Below are positions 1 through 12,554 of a stretch of 64,000 nt of DNA, one piece after another (the stretch's first letter is position 1; every line of letters starts with the position of its first letter). Position numbers and translations under genes: made by a program. Below the pieces are notes generated by a model. That model searched no databases, was not told the DNA's origin, and was given only the letters and a program-made list of their open reading frames with translations. The DNA comes from Erythroxylum novogranatense (taxonomy: Eukaryota; Streptophyta; Magnoliopsida; Malpighiales; Erythroxylaceae). Location: positions 70,199,523 through 70,263,522 of the forward strand of contig CM057228.1 in NCBI GenBank assembly GCA_029891385.1, given 5' to 3'.

Positions 1-1260
1 GTGCTCGCCTCTCGGTCTTCCGGAAGACTCACCCTCTTAGCAAGATCAGGCGCCCACCTCTGTCAAGTCCTCGACCCACGGTCTCTGTCCTCCTAGAGCT
101 GCATCGAGATCCTCTCTCTGAGCAGTGAGGACACTCTCTAGCCTCGTGTCCTTTCATCCCACGGTTAAGCATGCACCCGTCAATCGGTAACACTTTCCAC
201 CATGAAATCACCACAGTGCTCACACTTAGGAACCGATGACTGTCCCCATCTCCTCCTACCGCATGCCAGTAGAAGCTTGGTGAGAAGCAGAGAAGTCCTC
301 ATCGGCCTCGACCGGGTGGCACCATCGCTCCTCTCCTCGTAATGAGCTGGAAGCTCCTAGCACTCTGTCGGCATGGGAGTACTAGTGCTACCTCCTCCTA
401 ATCGCTTCTCTGCCCTTCCTCTTCTTATTCACAAGACTCTTGATATTCTCTATGTTCTCCACCAAGAGTGCCTCAACTAGCTGCTGAAAGTCATCAAATT
501 CTGCACAATCACCTTCTCTCGATGGCCAAATTTAGTCCAGACTCAAATCGATGACATCTGGCGCCTCGCTAACATCAAATCAAGCATCTGGGACATTGCG
601 TGAACCGCGCCATACTCAAAGAATCGTCATATCCTCTCGAGTGAGACTCAAAACTCCCTCGCTTCTGCTGGACATAAACCTCCGAGATATTTCTTCTTGA
701 GCAGCGACCACAAAAATCTCGCCATGCCAACCCCATCGGCCTCATCTCGATCGCTTCAAGACGGTCTCCCACCAGTCAGAGCATCTCCGCAACAAGTGGC
801 AAGCATATACAACTCTCTCGTCCTCCTCACAATCCATCCGATCCATCACCCGTTCATCCTCCATGACCATGTCTCACTTCCTCGGGATCATTTGTCCCGA
901 AAAGTTCATCGCTCCATACTTTCTCGACTTGTCAATTATTTTCCCCTCTTAATGAAATGGGCGGGCGGAAGGCGTGGCATCGGCCCATGCTTTGAACAAA
1001 CGCATGAGTAAAGGCTGAAACATCCTCGGATCAAGCGGGGCACTTGCTTCTAGCGGAATCGGCGATTCTGAGTCGTGAACGATGGGCTCACTCTCTAGCC
1101 CCACGAAGCCTCAACATGCATTGGAGCTACAGACTCATCGGTCCTCTCCTCCTAGTCGGAGAGTCAAAAAGCAGACCCTTGCATAGCTCCTCGTGTCCTT
1201 CTACGAGGTGGCATCGTACTCCTTCAAATGGAAACACTAAGAATTAGCTATATGACAATC
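1..1260 (-). pseudogene. gag: E1 gag remnant
   Basis: Decayed nucleocapsid/capsid gene of a gypsy element. Near 120-185 the minus strand gives GMKGHEARECP, the second half of a CCHC knuckle; the first cysteines are frame-shifted. At about 420-560 the text parallels the E8 gag region around 29340-29490 (stretches meaning leaves, locus of the retrotrans_gag capsid helices), and 560-700 reads in broken frames like the capsid segment RRNISEVYVQQKR. The 700-1250 part is presumed N-terminal gag and leader but I see no clean motif. Several stops and frameshifts, so not functional. Plus-strand ORFs here are antisense shadows. Confidence 0.6.
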
Positions 1261-1361
1261 TACATGTTGCATGATATGCATGTCACGTAACAATGCAACA
1301 AGTAATCATATATCACACAATCCTATTATGCATTCTAAGCCAAGGACACCTAATCCTAGGC

Positions 1362-1373
1362 GCTCTGATACCA
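1362..1373 (-). other. E1 primer binding site (tRNA-iMet)
   Basis: Minus strand reads TGGTATCAGAGC, the standard plant initiator-Met tRNA primer site, 4 bases inside the LTR end at 1378. Confidence 0.88.
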
Positions 1374-1760
1374 AACATGTTGGGCCCGGGCCCCGTATGT
1401 CCAAATCCCCGAGGGCGGCCCCTCGGGTCGCGCCCGCGCCGAGAGCCCCAAACTGCGGACCCGATCCCAACATTTCGGCACAATCGATCAATTAATACAT
1501 ACATACATTGCCAGAACATACACAACCATACATTAAAGACCCTATAACCATAGGGATTTCATACTATTGCAAATTAAGAAAAGTCAACAAGTATCCTCAA
1601 TTATAACAAAATACAAAATGAAATCTAAATCCAAAAATACATGAGTATGCTCAATGTTAACATGCTCGGAGGGCCAATAAAATACGAACTTATAGCAAAG
1701 CTCCTAAATGACTCGAAGTTTCCGATGCCTCGCAAGATCAACAGTCGGCCTGTTCTGCAC

Positions 1761-2422
1761 CTGAGGAGGGAAAGATAATGGGTTGAGCTACACAACTCAG
1801 TGGCTAATATAATTATAGCCATTGGCAACTAGCACAAATCCTAGCATATGAATGTATATATATTATATTTATACAGACTTTAATTCAAGTATTCATATAC
1901 TACTCAAACAGTTTATGCAATCAATACAATTAATTCAATCCATAATTATGTCACAAAGTATGCTTCACAATAAACAGTTCACATAGGAAATGCACATCAT
2001 AATGGCTCGAGGGTTCCATGGAAACAAAAGGAAGAAACCAAAGTTTACATCCTGAACGAAATGAGTCCATTCGGATCTCATATGCCACAAGCAGGCAGCC
2101 GGGAGAAGGCTCTTGTCTACGTGCACGTGACGAACGAAATGGTTCCACTCTCGCCCAAACAAAAGCACATAATCATGCTCATAATCGTTTAATCATACGA
2201 TAGTCTTTCATATCTTGCATTTATTCAAAATGCCATGACCGAAGTCGAGGCATAACATGCTTAAAATCAAGATGTCATGTTGTCAATTTCCATGAGTCTT
2301 TCACATATATGACATTTCAATCATTCAGTTCATCACATTTAATCATGCATCATCTATAACATATATTCATACATAGGCAAGAATTTGCCTAATCACACAA
2401 TCACTATAAGTATATTACCCAC
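1761..2422 (-). other. Putative LTR intron, E1 (662 nt)
   Basis: Minus strand: donor TTAG|GTGGGTAAT at 2422 and acceptor TTTCCCTCCTCAG|GTGCAG ending at 1761. The same pair is found at the matching place in the other LTR families here. Splicing itself is inferred. Confidence 0.45.
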
Positions 2423-2785
2423 CTAAGATCGCTCGAGAATTCGATTCACTGATGTCCTTCTTCTTGCGATGAAATCAGGTCAGCTTGGTTTCCTAAAACA
2501 ACCAAGTTCCATTTAATCAATATTCATAGTAAATATTCAAAGCTTGGAATCCAAAATAAAGCATTAAAATCTATATCCGATCTTCTCCTAAAATTCCGAA
2601 CCCTTCAAGGCTAATTCCGAACTTCCCAACTTCATAGAACGTGTAGCCTTTTATTTCTAGTTCATAACGGCTCAAAAATCACCTCAATTGGACATCTACA
2701 CCAAAAGATATGCCCAAAATACCAAAAATCTCATTTTCAAAAGCGGGGGCTCGCATGGCGGCTTCATGGCATGAACGGCTCCGCT

Positions 2786-3000
2786 TCGTCGCGACGACCA
2801 CAAGTGTCTTGTTGCGTATGCACCCTACTCGGACGTCGCGGCGAACACAGGTTCGCACGTCGCGGCGAATAAATATCACACGTTGCGACGACTCCTGCGC
2901 TCCACGCGTCGCGACGAATAATCGTAAAATTATTTACACGTCGCGACGTGGCTCCCTTCCTCACACGTCGCGGCGCTATTCATACGCACATCGCGACGTC
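2786..3000. repeat. CpG-rich palindrome cluster in E1 LTR
   Basis: About eight copies of the self-complementary decamer CGTCGCGACG or one-base variants (GTCGCGGCG, GTTGCGACG), spaced roughly 25-45 bp, in an otherwise AT-rich LTR. Comparable clusters occur in E4, E7 and E9. Confidence 0.85.
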
Positions 3001-3579
3001 TGTGTCGAAGAACCGACCCCCGAACTCCAATTTCTGCATATCTCATCTTAAATCCTCTTCTAAACTCAAATGCAACACAACCAAACTATAGATCCAGCCC
3101 TCTATAACATTTCTAACCCATTCTAAGCTTCAAATCTAACACAAACAGATCAACATAAGGAAATCTCTACATTTTCACCCAAAAACCCTAAAACCTTCGA
3201 TTCTACTTAATCCACACGATCCTAAGGTTTAATCCAACCATAAACAAGATAGAAAGGACTTAAACTTACCGATTGAAGCTTTAAAATCATCGAAACCACT
3301 GAAATCGCAAACTCTTTCTTCTTCTCTTCTTCCTCCTCTCGACGGCGCTTCCTCCTTCTTTTCCTCTTCTTTTTCTTTCTTCCTTTCCCTCTTCTTCGTT
3401 TCTCTCCTCTTAACCTAAGGTATGGGAAAAGACCAACTTACCCCTCTTAGATAAGCCCAAATCTATGCTAACATAAGTAACTTCCCAAAATACCCTCAAT
3501 TAACTCAAACTAAAGCATAATCACATAATTACCACAAATCATGCTTAATGACATCATAAAAAAAATTCGGGGCCTAACA

Positions 3580-4346
3580 AGAAATCCCTGACGCGTCCCT
3601 ACTGATTACTGATTGAGCACTTGGGCACAACACTGAATAACTGGAAAAGAGTCACATATGCATTGCATACACCTGAATGACTGTTTTGTGACAATTACTG
3701 CTTACGTGATGATATAAATTACTGTAAACTGCGATATGGTACTATAAAGTGTTACATGCTACTGTAAATAACTGCAGATTGTTATATAACGCTGTAAACT
3801 GTGATATTATACTGATGACTGAATATTACTGTATTATGCGGTACGTCATATGCGTAATGCATGATTTGAGTGAACCATCGATGATGGTTTCTCACTGAGT
3901 TCGCAAACTCACCCAACATTGCAAAAAATTTTCAGGGATCGAAGAGTACCCCGTTGGGCACGGGAGTATGAGTACTGATTGCAAGTCAGAGTTAAGATCG
4001 GGATCAGTTCACGTCTGCATTAGTGTCTTACCAAATTGTGTTCCGCAATCATGTATAAAAATGCATTGTATTTAGATTAAGCCCATTGTGGTGTTATTGT
4101 TTTACACATTGACTAATTGTAAATTGTTATTGGATGACTGTAATAACTGAAAATGGTTTATTGTGAACATGGGATTTTGTTACTTACTATTTTTGCCGCG
4201 CTAACGTGGAATCAATGGTTTACAAAAAAAATGTATTACCAAGTTTTAAACTGCATTGACTGCTCTAGCATACCACCCTCGCGGGTCGCGGGCTCGGATA
4301 TCACAGTCGATGTCGGGTTCGGGTCTCGTGGGAGTGGGATGCTACA
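3580..4346 (+). repeat. E2: 3' end of an LTR, truncated by E1
   Basis: Ends ...GTGGGAGTGGGATGCTACA. The last ~80 bp match the reverse complement of the E7 solo LTR end at 17561-17640 (shared TCGATGTCGGGTTCGGGTCT), so E2 is an E7-family LTR in plus orientation. It also carries the palindromic block AACCATCGATGATGGTT and the acceptor-like TTTTCAG|GG (3869-3936). Its 5' part lies beyond E1. It interrupts E3 pol at 4347. Confidence 0.8.
3869..3936 (+). promoter_or_regulatory. Conserved inverted-repeat module before the acceptor-like site, E2
   Basis: Two adjacent inverted repeats, AACCATCGATGATGGTT and GAGTTCGCAAACTC, then ACCCAACATTGC and TTTTCAGG. Equivalent modules: 13195-13263, 17034-17099, 17936-18005 (minus), 44303-44370 and 52550-52616. 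Function unknown. Confidence 0.7.
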
Positions 4347-5330
4347 GTTCTGACACGCTCCAGGATACGGAAAGGTTCGATATATCGAGGGCTTAGCTTT
4401 CCTCGACTCTGAAATCTAATGATTCCTTTCCATGGTGTTATCCGAAGAAAAACCCTGTCACCAACTGCAAACTCCAACAGTCATCGCCTATTATCTGCAT
4501 AACTCCTTCTATTTTGGCCGTACCAACCTCATCCCAACATAGAGATGTCCTGCACTTCCTTCCATAAAGTGCTTCATAAGGTGGCATACCAATACTTGTC
4601 TGATAACTATTGTTATAAGCGAACTCAATCAAGGATAAATGTCGGTCACAAGTGCCCTGAAATTCCATCACACATGCTCTTAGCATGTCCTCTAGTGTTT
4701 GAATGGTCCTCTCTGACTGACCATTGGTCTGGGGATGGAAGGCAGTACTAAACTTCAATTTAGTCCCTAAAGATTCCTAAAATTTTGGCCAAAATCGTGA
4801 CGTGAATCTCGGGTCCCTATCTGATACTATAGAAACTGGTACCCTATGCAGCTTCACAACCTTGTTGATATATAGCTTTGCCAATTTTTGCAATGAATAG
4901 GTTGTGTGGACAGGAAAAAAATGAGCAGACTTCGTCAATCTGTCCACTATAACCCAAATAGCATAATGACCCTTCGATGTTCGAGGTAACCCAACTACAA
5001 AATCCATCGTCACATGCTCCCACTTCCATTCTGGAATAGGCAAAGACTGCAACATACCTGCTAGTTTATGACGCTCTGCCTTAATTGGTTGACAGGGAAG
5101 GCATCTGGCCACAAATTCTGCTATTTCTCTCTTCATCCCTGGCCACCAATAACTCTCTTTAAGAGTTCAATACATCTTGGTACTACCCAGATGCAAAACA
5201 TAGGCTGAATAGCTCGCTTCCTCCAAGATAGCTCGCCTGAGACCCTGATCATTCGGCACGCAAAATCTGTCTCTAAAGACTAATAACCCGTCTTCTCTCA
5301 GTTTGAATCCCTCACTCTCACTAGATGACA
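4347..5330 (-). pseudogene. pol: E3 integrase remnant
   Basis: Retroviral-type integrase, inserting the cDNA into host DNA. 4777-5136 carries the zinc-site cysteines (RCLPCQ), IPEWKWEHVTMDF with the first catalytic Asp, and VSDRDPRF with the second. 4438-4758 carries [17 protein letters not shown] with the catalytic Glu, then AYNNSYQTSIGMPPYEALYG. The upstream HHCC His appears changed: the text reads [17 protein letters not shown], with Tyr where a His is usual in the family. Frameshifts separate the parts near 4760 and 5150. Beyond 4438 the frame is broken but LSPRYIEPFRILERV can be read, ending at the E2 junction. Confidence 0.88.
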
Positions 5331-6770
5331 ATTTCTCCTGAATGCCTTTTAAATCAGGATCACCCGTCCGTAATCTCTTGATCTCGACAAGTAATGTAGG
5401 CCAAACTTCAAACTTTGCTAGCAATGTTCCATCCTCCTCTGCCACTGAGAATCTAACCCCAAGGCTCCGTATACTCATCAAATGTGTCATGTAAGGATCT
5501 TGTTTAATAGTTACTGCTGAACAGGACTTACGACTCAATGCATCGGCTACCACATTTGCTTTCCTCGGATGGTAGTCGATTATTAAATCATATTCCTTTA
5601 TCAATTCTAACCATCTCCTTTGTCTAAGATTTAGCTCCTTCTGTGTCATTAGATACTTCAGACTCTTATGGTCGGTGTATATAAGACAAATCTCCCCATA
5701 AAGGTAGTATCTCCAAATCTTGAGTGCAAAAACTACTGCTGCAAGCTCTAAATCATGTGTGGGATAATTGAGCTCGTGTTTTTTCAGTTGTTTAGAAGCA
5801 TATGCAATCACTCGCCCAGCCTACATAAGTATATAGCCAAGTCCCTGGTGATTGGCATCACTGTATACCTTATACCCAGCCCCTTGAGTAGGTAAAGCTA
5901 GTACTGGTGCAGATGTCAGCCGTTTCTTTAGCTCTTGGAAACTCACCTCACATTTATCATCCCACTGAAATTTTATTCCCTTCCGGGTGAACCTCGACAA
6001 AGGAGCTGTAAGCATTGAGAAACCTTCAACAAATCTTCGATAATAACCAGCTAACCCCAGAAAACTACGGACTTCTGTGACATTCTTGGGTTGTTCCCAT
6101 TCAAGTATAGCTTCAACTTTCTTTGGGTTCACAAAAATACCTTCCCCTGATACAAAATGCCCAAGAAATCATATCTCCCTTAACCAAAATTCACACTTTG
6201 AGAACTTCGCATACAATTGCCTTTCGCGAAGTATTTGCAACACAATTCGAAGATGTCTAATATGCTCCTCCTCATTCTTAAAGTATATCAGAATATCATC
6301 AATGAAGACTATGATAAACTGATCTAAATAGGGATGGAACACCCTTTTCATGAAATCCATAAATACTGCTAGTGCATTTGTTAATCCGAACGGCATCACT
6401 AAAAATTCATAATGTCCATACCTCGTCCGGAAAGCAACCTTATGCACATCTTTCTCATCAATCTTCAACTGATGGTACCCAGACCTAAGATCTATCTTTG
6501 AGAATACTGTAGCCCCTCTTAACTGATAAAATAAATCATCAACCTTGGGAAGTGGGTATTTATTCTTGACGGTGACCCTGTTTAATTGTCAATAATCAAC
6601 ACATAAGCGGAGGGTCCCGTCCTTCTTCTTGACAAATAATACTGGTGCTCCCTACGACGAATGACTTGGCCTGATGAAACTCTTGTCCAACAACTCCTGT
6701 AGTTGAATCTTCAACTCTTTCAATTCTGCCGGTGCCATACGATATGGTGGTATAGATATTGGAGTTGTCC
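5331..6770 (-). pseudogene. pol: E3 reverse transcriptase-RNase H remnant
   Basis: RT copies element RNA into DNA; RNase H degrades the RNA strand. 6169-6468 gives [20 protein letters not shown] and the active-site FIDDILIY; 5821-6132 gives [19 protein letters not shown] and YSDAN, the first RNase H Asp; 5167-5811 gives [14 protein letters not shown] and [10 protein letters not shown], so the catalytic Glu and second Asp are retained, followed by the tether [15 protein letters not shown]. Breaks at about 5815, 6140-6170 and 6470. The N-terminal RT (6470-6770) is readable only in pieces. Confidence 0.9.
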
Positions 6771-7330
6771 CTAGGACTCTAGGTCAATAGTGAAATCAAA
6801 TTTCTGATCAGGTGGCAATCTAGGCAACTCTTCCGGAAAAACATCAGGAAACTCGCATAGAATGGGGACATCTCTCAGTTCAACCCTCTTTGCTGAAGTG
6901 TCAATTACATGTGCAAGGAATGCCTGGCATCCCTGACGAATCAACCTCTTGGCCTTAATCACCGATATCAAACAACTCGGGAGTACTCGTCGGTCACCAG
7001 TAAATTTAATCAAAACTCCACCCTGAGGTTCAAACTCCACTTCTTTCTTAAAACAGTCAACTCTGGCGCGATACCTTTCTAACCAGTCAATCCTCAAAAT
7101 CACCTTAAAATCCTGGAGATTGAGAGGAATAAGATCTGCATCTAACATAGCATCACCGATCTTTATCTCACAAGCAGTATATACTTCATCGCAAGCCACT
7201 TGCTCTCCAAGAGGAGTGACCACCATGAGAGGAGGATCTAATGGCTCTAGGGGATGACGAATATCCTCAGCAAAGGTCATACTGACAAAAAGATCTTTGC
7301 GCGCCAGTGTCGATCAACACTTTAACATCT
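6771..7330 (-). pseudogene. pol: E3 aspartic protease and start of RT
   Basis: The retropepsin active site reads VLIDTGAQRS at about 7289-7318, in a different frame from the body of the domain. The long segment 6771-7280 has LIPLNLQDFKVILRIDWL, the usual second half of gypsy proteases (the family normally has GMDWL, so Gly-Met is replaced), then FPDVFPEELPRLPPDQ, the protease-RT linker. The shift between DTG and the rest would inactivate it. Confidence 0.85.
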
Positions 7331-7479
7331 TTACCCAAAACACACATAACAACTTATAACACTATAGGTTAGTATTTATATTATTTAAGCATTTTCTGAT
7401 AATATACAAGTAAGCCTTAAAACATAACAATACACAACAAAGAAATATTCATCCAGAACATACCTGTAATCGTGTCTGG

Positions 7480-8764
7480 ATTTGTTTCAATGTCCTCCTT
7501 CGTCATTGCATAAACTCGTGTTTGTGCTTTCGCATAGTTGGCGTTCTTTGGCCAACCGACAAGGCACTACTACCCACACCAGGTCCCTCATGCAGATCCA
7601 AAAGATCGAGCACCGCTCGACAGCGGTCTCCCTCGATGTCTCACCGACTACACTGAGCTATCTCCTCTCTGAGCCGAAGTCCAAATCTACTGGGGACAAT
7701 CTCTCCTCAGATGCCCTATCTCTCCACACTGAAAACACTTTCTCGACTCTGTACACCTGCCTGCATGTACTTACAGTTTCTACACCGCTCAGAATGATAT
7801 GACCGAGATCGGGAAGCAGAGCTAGTAATAGGGGTAGTTCTCTGATCACCTAGTCGTGGCAACCGCAAGTGGGCAGCTGATGATGTAGCGCCTCCAATAC
7901 TACCCAGAGCTGCACTATCACGACTCCTCTTAGGCTGCTGGCTGAAAGAACCTCCTCCCTTTCTTTTTCGGTTCCTTTCTTCCCACTATCTCCCTTGCTC
8001 TTTCACCAACTTCTCAGCTCTTTTAGCTGTCTGTACCATTTCCTTTAATGTAGTGGCTGAGGTAACAGTCATCCTCTCCTGGATAGCCAAATGTAGTCCC
8101 GTCTCAAATCGAACACACAGATTCTCTTCATCAGCCACATATTCAGGGACATAAGTGGCAAGTTCCCTTAACTCTATCCCAAACTCGTGCACTGACTTAT
8201 TCCCTTATGTCAGTGTTAAGAAAGCAACCTTTTTCTGATCTCGATCAAATCTGGTGTAGTATTGTTCATTAAACTCACTGATAAAATCTCTCCAGGTCAT
8301 CTGATTATGGTAGCTTCCTTGGACATTTTCCCACGAAACTCTAGCATCACCTTCCAGTAATCGGATTTGGCCTCTGTAACACCACCCCGCCCATCAAAGG
8401 TACTACACCCGAGGTTCCTTACCTCTTTGATATAACCTAAAATTTCAAGCATCGGGTGTTTCCATGGAGTATGACTAGGTACCGCTACTGGCTGTTGTGG
8501 TGGCGGTACTTGTGGTGGCATATGTGGCACTCAAGCCCCAGGCTGTTGTTGCGCAGTGTACTGTACCTACCATGTCATCACCTACTGCAGAGCTTCTCTT
8601 AGCACCGGTGGTAAATTTGGATGCTCTACTACTGGTGGTGTTACGGTGTGAGGCTGCCTATGAGGTGAAGAGCTAGCTACCGTTGGTTTTGTGACTGCTT
8701 CTACGCTATGTTCCTCCGCTCGGGTCTCAAAGGTCTCACGATGCGACGCTCTCCCCTTCCTCAT
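7480..8764 (-). pseudogene. gag: E3 gag remnant
   Basis: Structural capsid/nucleocapsid gene. Start at MRKGRASHRET (8764) is the first Met after the leader. A Pro-rich stretch follows at 8300-8600 (frame change). The capsid segment is at 7986-8192 (FETGLHLAIQERM, a retrotrans_gag signature). At about 7694-7745 a complete CCHC knuckle reads CFQCGEIGHLRRDC (C-x2-C-x4-H-x4-C). At least three frame changes separate these parts. Confidence 0.82.
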
Positions 8765-9049
8765 CCAACCATGCTATCACTATAAAATCAAAGAGAAGAG
8801 ATTGTTTAATAAAATAAATCGGCTAAGCCTAACTTATCTGTTATCCCAAACATCCCAATGAATGTCAATAAGTACTCCAATCGAGGTCAAAATCATCCGA
8901 CCATTAAGGACGTCAACTTAACGATCCAAGTCTCAACTTCTCGACTAAAGATTTTCGACACCCCTACTCGACTCCTAAGGCCCATGAACTTAAAAAAACA
9001 AAAATAACACTTCTAAAAATACAAAACCTTAGCTCTGATACCAATTTAA
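8765..9049 (-). other. E3 leader and primer binding site
   Basis: Untranslated leader between LTR and gag. The minus strand reads TGGTATCAGAGC at 9032-9043, complementary to tRNA-iMet. No other feature seen. Confidence 0.8.
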
Positions 9050-9544
9050 TCTTCACGACCCGGTACCACATCAGGCCCATGACAACCACCGCATACTCGA
9101 GCTAAAGATACTCACAATATCCTTAATCCGACTATGCAAGGCTTACTGAATATCTCTTCTTCTTTTTTAAAAAAAAAGTGGGCAGCACAACAGTTGTATT
9201 TTAAAAATCCCAAAAACCTGCAAATAGTTTTAAACACACTTTTATATTGATATCCAACCATAACATCAGGACTCTCTAGTCCACTCAAAACAATCTCAAC
9301 CCTAGGCAATCTCAACTCAAGGAAAACACAATAACAGTATCAATGGTTCATACATAGAATCTTTTACAAAACCCAAGGAAATCAAAAGTTAACTCACAAA
9401 ATAAAAAATGTATTTACATAAACACAATCCATGAGCCACTAGACAATAAAAGTACAAAATGGGAGACTACCCACATGCAGAAATACTCTAAAAACATCAA
9501 AAAATCGCACGATCTTCATAGAGCTTCAACCTCACTAAATTAAC

Positions 9545-10475
9545 CTGTATGGTTGGAAAGCGGAGGGGGTGAGTACACTAGGTACTCAATGAGCAGGAAG
9601 ATAATATGTCACAAGTAGAATTGATTCATTCTAAGACAGTGTAGATAACTTATGAAGTGAATATCTATCACATAGAAAATACACAGGCCCAACCTTTAAC
9701 TCAATGTATACTTGTTAGGAACCATAGGTCCCAATTCCAGTACACAAAAGCATAAAAACATCATATGTATCAATCAAATCTCGATAGGAAAACCAGTATT
9801 AGGATAAGACAAAACAATCATGTGTGACATCATTAGTCAGCCAAACCAATGTGCACACCCACCGATACTCGGTGTTGGCTCAACTTTCATCCGTGGTGAG
9901 TCCGGACGATAGTCGACAAGAGCGTCATAGGTGATGACCTCATCAGTGTCCAGAGCCTAGGTGTGGAATCACCCGCGAGTCCCATAGAAAAGTGTCGATA
10001 CGGCGACTCGACTTTCATGTACCAGCGTCAAGGGTACGAGGGTTGCTTAATCATAATCAGGTGTACCCAGCACACGATTGGCCAATCGTTTTCTCACCAA
10101 TCACAAAACAAATTCATGTCTGATTATTAAGTATAAAATCAAGTAAAGAACCATGCCTTTATTTGTCGGTCCAACCGATGAAATAAAATTGTGCCATGGT
10201 TCTAAGCTAAAAGAGAACAAATACATGCATCATACATGACTTGATTATGCATATGTAAATTTCAAATATTTTCTCATAAAATAAAAGCCATCTTTTGTAC
10301 TCCAAATGCAAAATTGTTTGAAAATAGTGCCATTTATCAAATACATGCACATGTTAGCATCCATTTGAAATTCACTTCTAACATACGTTACCTAGGTTCA
10401 AAATTCACCCACAAGTCATCATAAATGACTTAGAGTGATCTAATTCCATATGAGAAATATGGTTCCCCAACTCAC
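9545..10475 (-). other. Putative LTR intron, E3 (931 nt)
   Basis: Minus strand: donor TTGAG|GTGAGTTGGGG at 10475; acceptor TTTCCAACCATACAG|GTTA ending at 9545, about 20 bp behind the inverted repeat GAGTACCTAGTGTACTC and ACCCCC. Same layout as in the other LTRs. Confidence 0.45.
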
Positions 10476-11635
10476 CTCAAAAGAAGGTATACCCTCTCGT
10501 AACCTCAACAATCCTCAGTACGAGCTCCTCGATTCACAACTCCCAAGCCTTTATACATAAAAACAACATATGATGAAAATACTACTTAAACATAATTTCA
10601 TATTTAAACACCATCACATTAGCTTACCTTTTTGCATTTCCTAAGGCATTTAATGCCTTTAATCCAATCTTACTCATTTTATGACATAATTAAACACATT
10701 TTTCATCCAAGCATATTAAGCCATTATTCATCAATGTAACATCCCGTTACCCATGCTAGGGCTAGAATTGTGAATTTTGAGAATTTGTGAGAAATTAGGA
10801 AAATGCACATCATGCATTATTAATTGTGACATGCACATTTTTGCACATTTATATGATTGTACATGCATTCCTTGACATTTCCGAGTACAATTGAATTATT
10901 AATTATGATTAAAATGTGTTTTGGTGATTTTGATATTATTTAAGACATTTTGGAATTTTTAGTGAATTTTGTGAAAATATTGATTTATGAGCCAATTATA
11001 TAATGACATGTGGCAACATATAATTGGGACAAGTGGCTTTTATAGGCAGTTGACATATGGCAGACTAATGGTGTCAATTGGTTATTTGATTGTTACATAT
11101 GGCTTTATAGAGTTAGGACACTTGCAAGGCATGCAAAGTGTACGGATGCTTGATGTTAAAATTGAACTACTGCAAATGTTCTTCTCGGTGAAGAAACACT
11201 TGCCATCCGAATGCTAGCTCTGAACTTTTGATGCTTTGATCTGCTCTCCTTGCCATTCAAGTAAGTTATTGTTGTAAATGATGTTTTTCAGTGGAAATAT
11301 ATGCATGCATGCGAGGTTGGTTTCGGTATTGAATAGAGTGGATGATTGATTGAGAGTAGGAAATTGTTAGTATGGTGTTGAATGAACTCTAGGTTGGAAG
11401 ATGTATATACTCTGTTCGAGTTTTGAGAAAGCCAAAATGGTACATGCATGCATTGTGTCCGTTGTTTCTCAGTAGAAGTGAAGTTGATGTTTAAGAATGA
11501 ATCTTGAGTTTGATCTTAAGTAAACATTTCAAACTGGGTTAGGAGTTTATTGGAGTGAAGTTTTAGAGAATGTTTTGGGTATAGAAGTGAGAAGTTTGGA
11601 AAAAAGAAATCAGGGAAGACGAGTTGCAGAACCAG

Positions 11636-11860
11636 ACGTCGCGACGTATTTTTAATTTATTCGTCACGACGTGTAGCTTATTTTGTTTATTCGTCACGAC
11701 GTCCATTTTTTCCTCGCCGCAACGTTCATTTTCTTCCTCGCCGTGACTTAGGTGACCCTCCCTTGATCTCGTCGCGGAAAACGCTATAAAAATCCCGAGA
11801 AAATCAATTTTTTGGGCTGTTCGTTGCGACCTCATATTTTCCCCACGTCGCGACGAGCAC
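11636..11860. repeat. CpG-rich palindrome cluster in E4
   Basis: Copies of CGTCGCGACG and decayed forms (CGTCACGACG, CGTTGCGACC) about every 20-50 bp. CG-to-CA/TG changes suggest deamination of methylated CpG. Confidence 0.8.
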
Positions 11861-12554
11861 CCATCTTTTGACAGCTCGAACATGCTTTCGTATTTTGACC
11901 ATAACTTTCTCTATACTGATCCAATTTGGGTGATTCTTGTTTCCATGTAAACTAGAGACATAGGGCTACAACTTTTATGAATAAATGGAGTTTTAATTCT
12001 ATCTCTAAGAGTTTAAAATTTTGTTTGGAAGTTGAGGTATAAATTTTCCTGGAACTTATGAACCGTCTGGAATATTTTGAGGATATCTCTTGGTATACTG
12101 ATCCAAATTAAACGATTTTGGTGTCCTTAGAAAGTTAAGAAATGGGGGAACAACGTTATAGAAGTAAGTTTTGTCTAATTTGGTCATTTACCTGATCTAA
12201 TTTAGTATGGAAAGTTGATCCGAATATGTTCTATAGGAAAAATCTGAAGTGGTCAATGAAGCTATGAAATTATTTGACATTGTTTGGTCCAATTCAATTG
12301 TAAGAATACATGGTATTAATGAGGGATTTGATTCCTAAATGATTTTTGATAAGGATTGCATTACTGTACCCCAGAATTGTCATTGAACATGCATTGTGCA
12401 TACATTCTATACATTGATATTTTTATGAAAGAACATTTGTGCAATTGTGCAAAGTGTGATATTTGTGAATGTGTTTTGCCTATTTTAGAGGAGCATATCG
12501 GACGCCAATTCGACATTGCCGGACCATCCAAGCAATAGCTTATTGGAGCATACT

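Larger units (their letters stand above)
1..3579 (-). mobile_element. E1: 5' part of a Tekay-like Ty3/gypsy retrotransposon
   Basis: Read on the minus strand: a 2.2-kb LTR, a primer binding site, then decayed gag running off the left edge. The LTR ends form the inverted pair TGTTRGGCCC. The right flank is the broken LTR E2, so E1 inserted into E2. The 5 bases after the LTR are AGAAA; the matching TSD copy would be outside the window. Protease, RT and integrase are not in the window. Lineage is inferred from the PBS type and LTR modules shared with E8. Confidence 0.82.
1378..3579 (-). repeat. E1 5' LTR (2202 bp)
   Basis: Begins (plus coordinates) TGTTGGGCCC and ends GGGCCTAACA, the canonical inverted LTR termini. 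It holds a CpG-palindrome cluster (2786-3000), a G-box-bearing module around 2115-2135 (GTGCACGTGAC on plus), and a donor/acceptor-like pair on the minus strand spanning 1761-2422. Only one copy lies in the window, so its age cannot be judged. The pyrimidine-rich run 3305-3415 (minus: GA-rich) precedes the presumed leader. Confidence 0.85.

Noticed and set aside
697..1011. 104-codon plus-strand ORF
   Set aside because: Lies opposite the E1 gag remnant, no recognisable domain, no promoter or neighbours to support a gene.
2710..3051. 113-codon Arg/Thr-rich ORF
   Set aside because: Produced by the CpG palindrome cluster in the E1 LTR.
9032..9043. tRNA-Met gene fragments
   Set aside because: The 12-14 bp TGGTATCAGAGC matches are retrotransposon primer sites beside LTR ends, not tRNA genes; no cloverleaf around them.
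10987..11217. 76-codon ORF in E4
   Set aside because: No family resemblance, within a solo LTR; E5 lacks this part because of truncation, so conservation cannot be tested.
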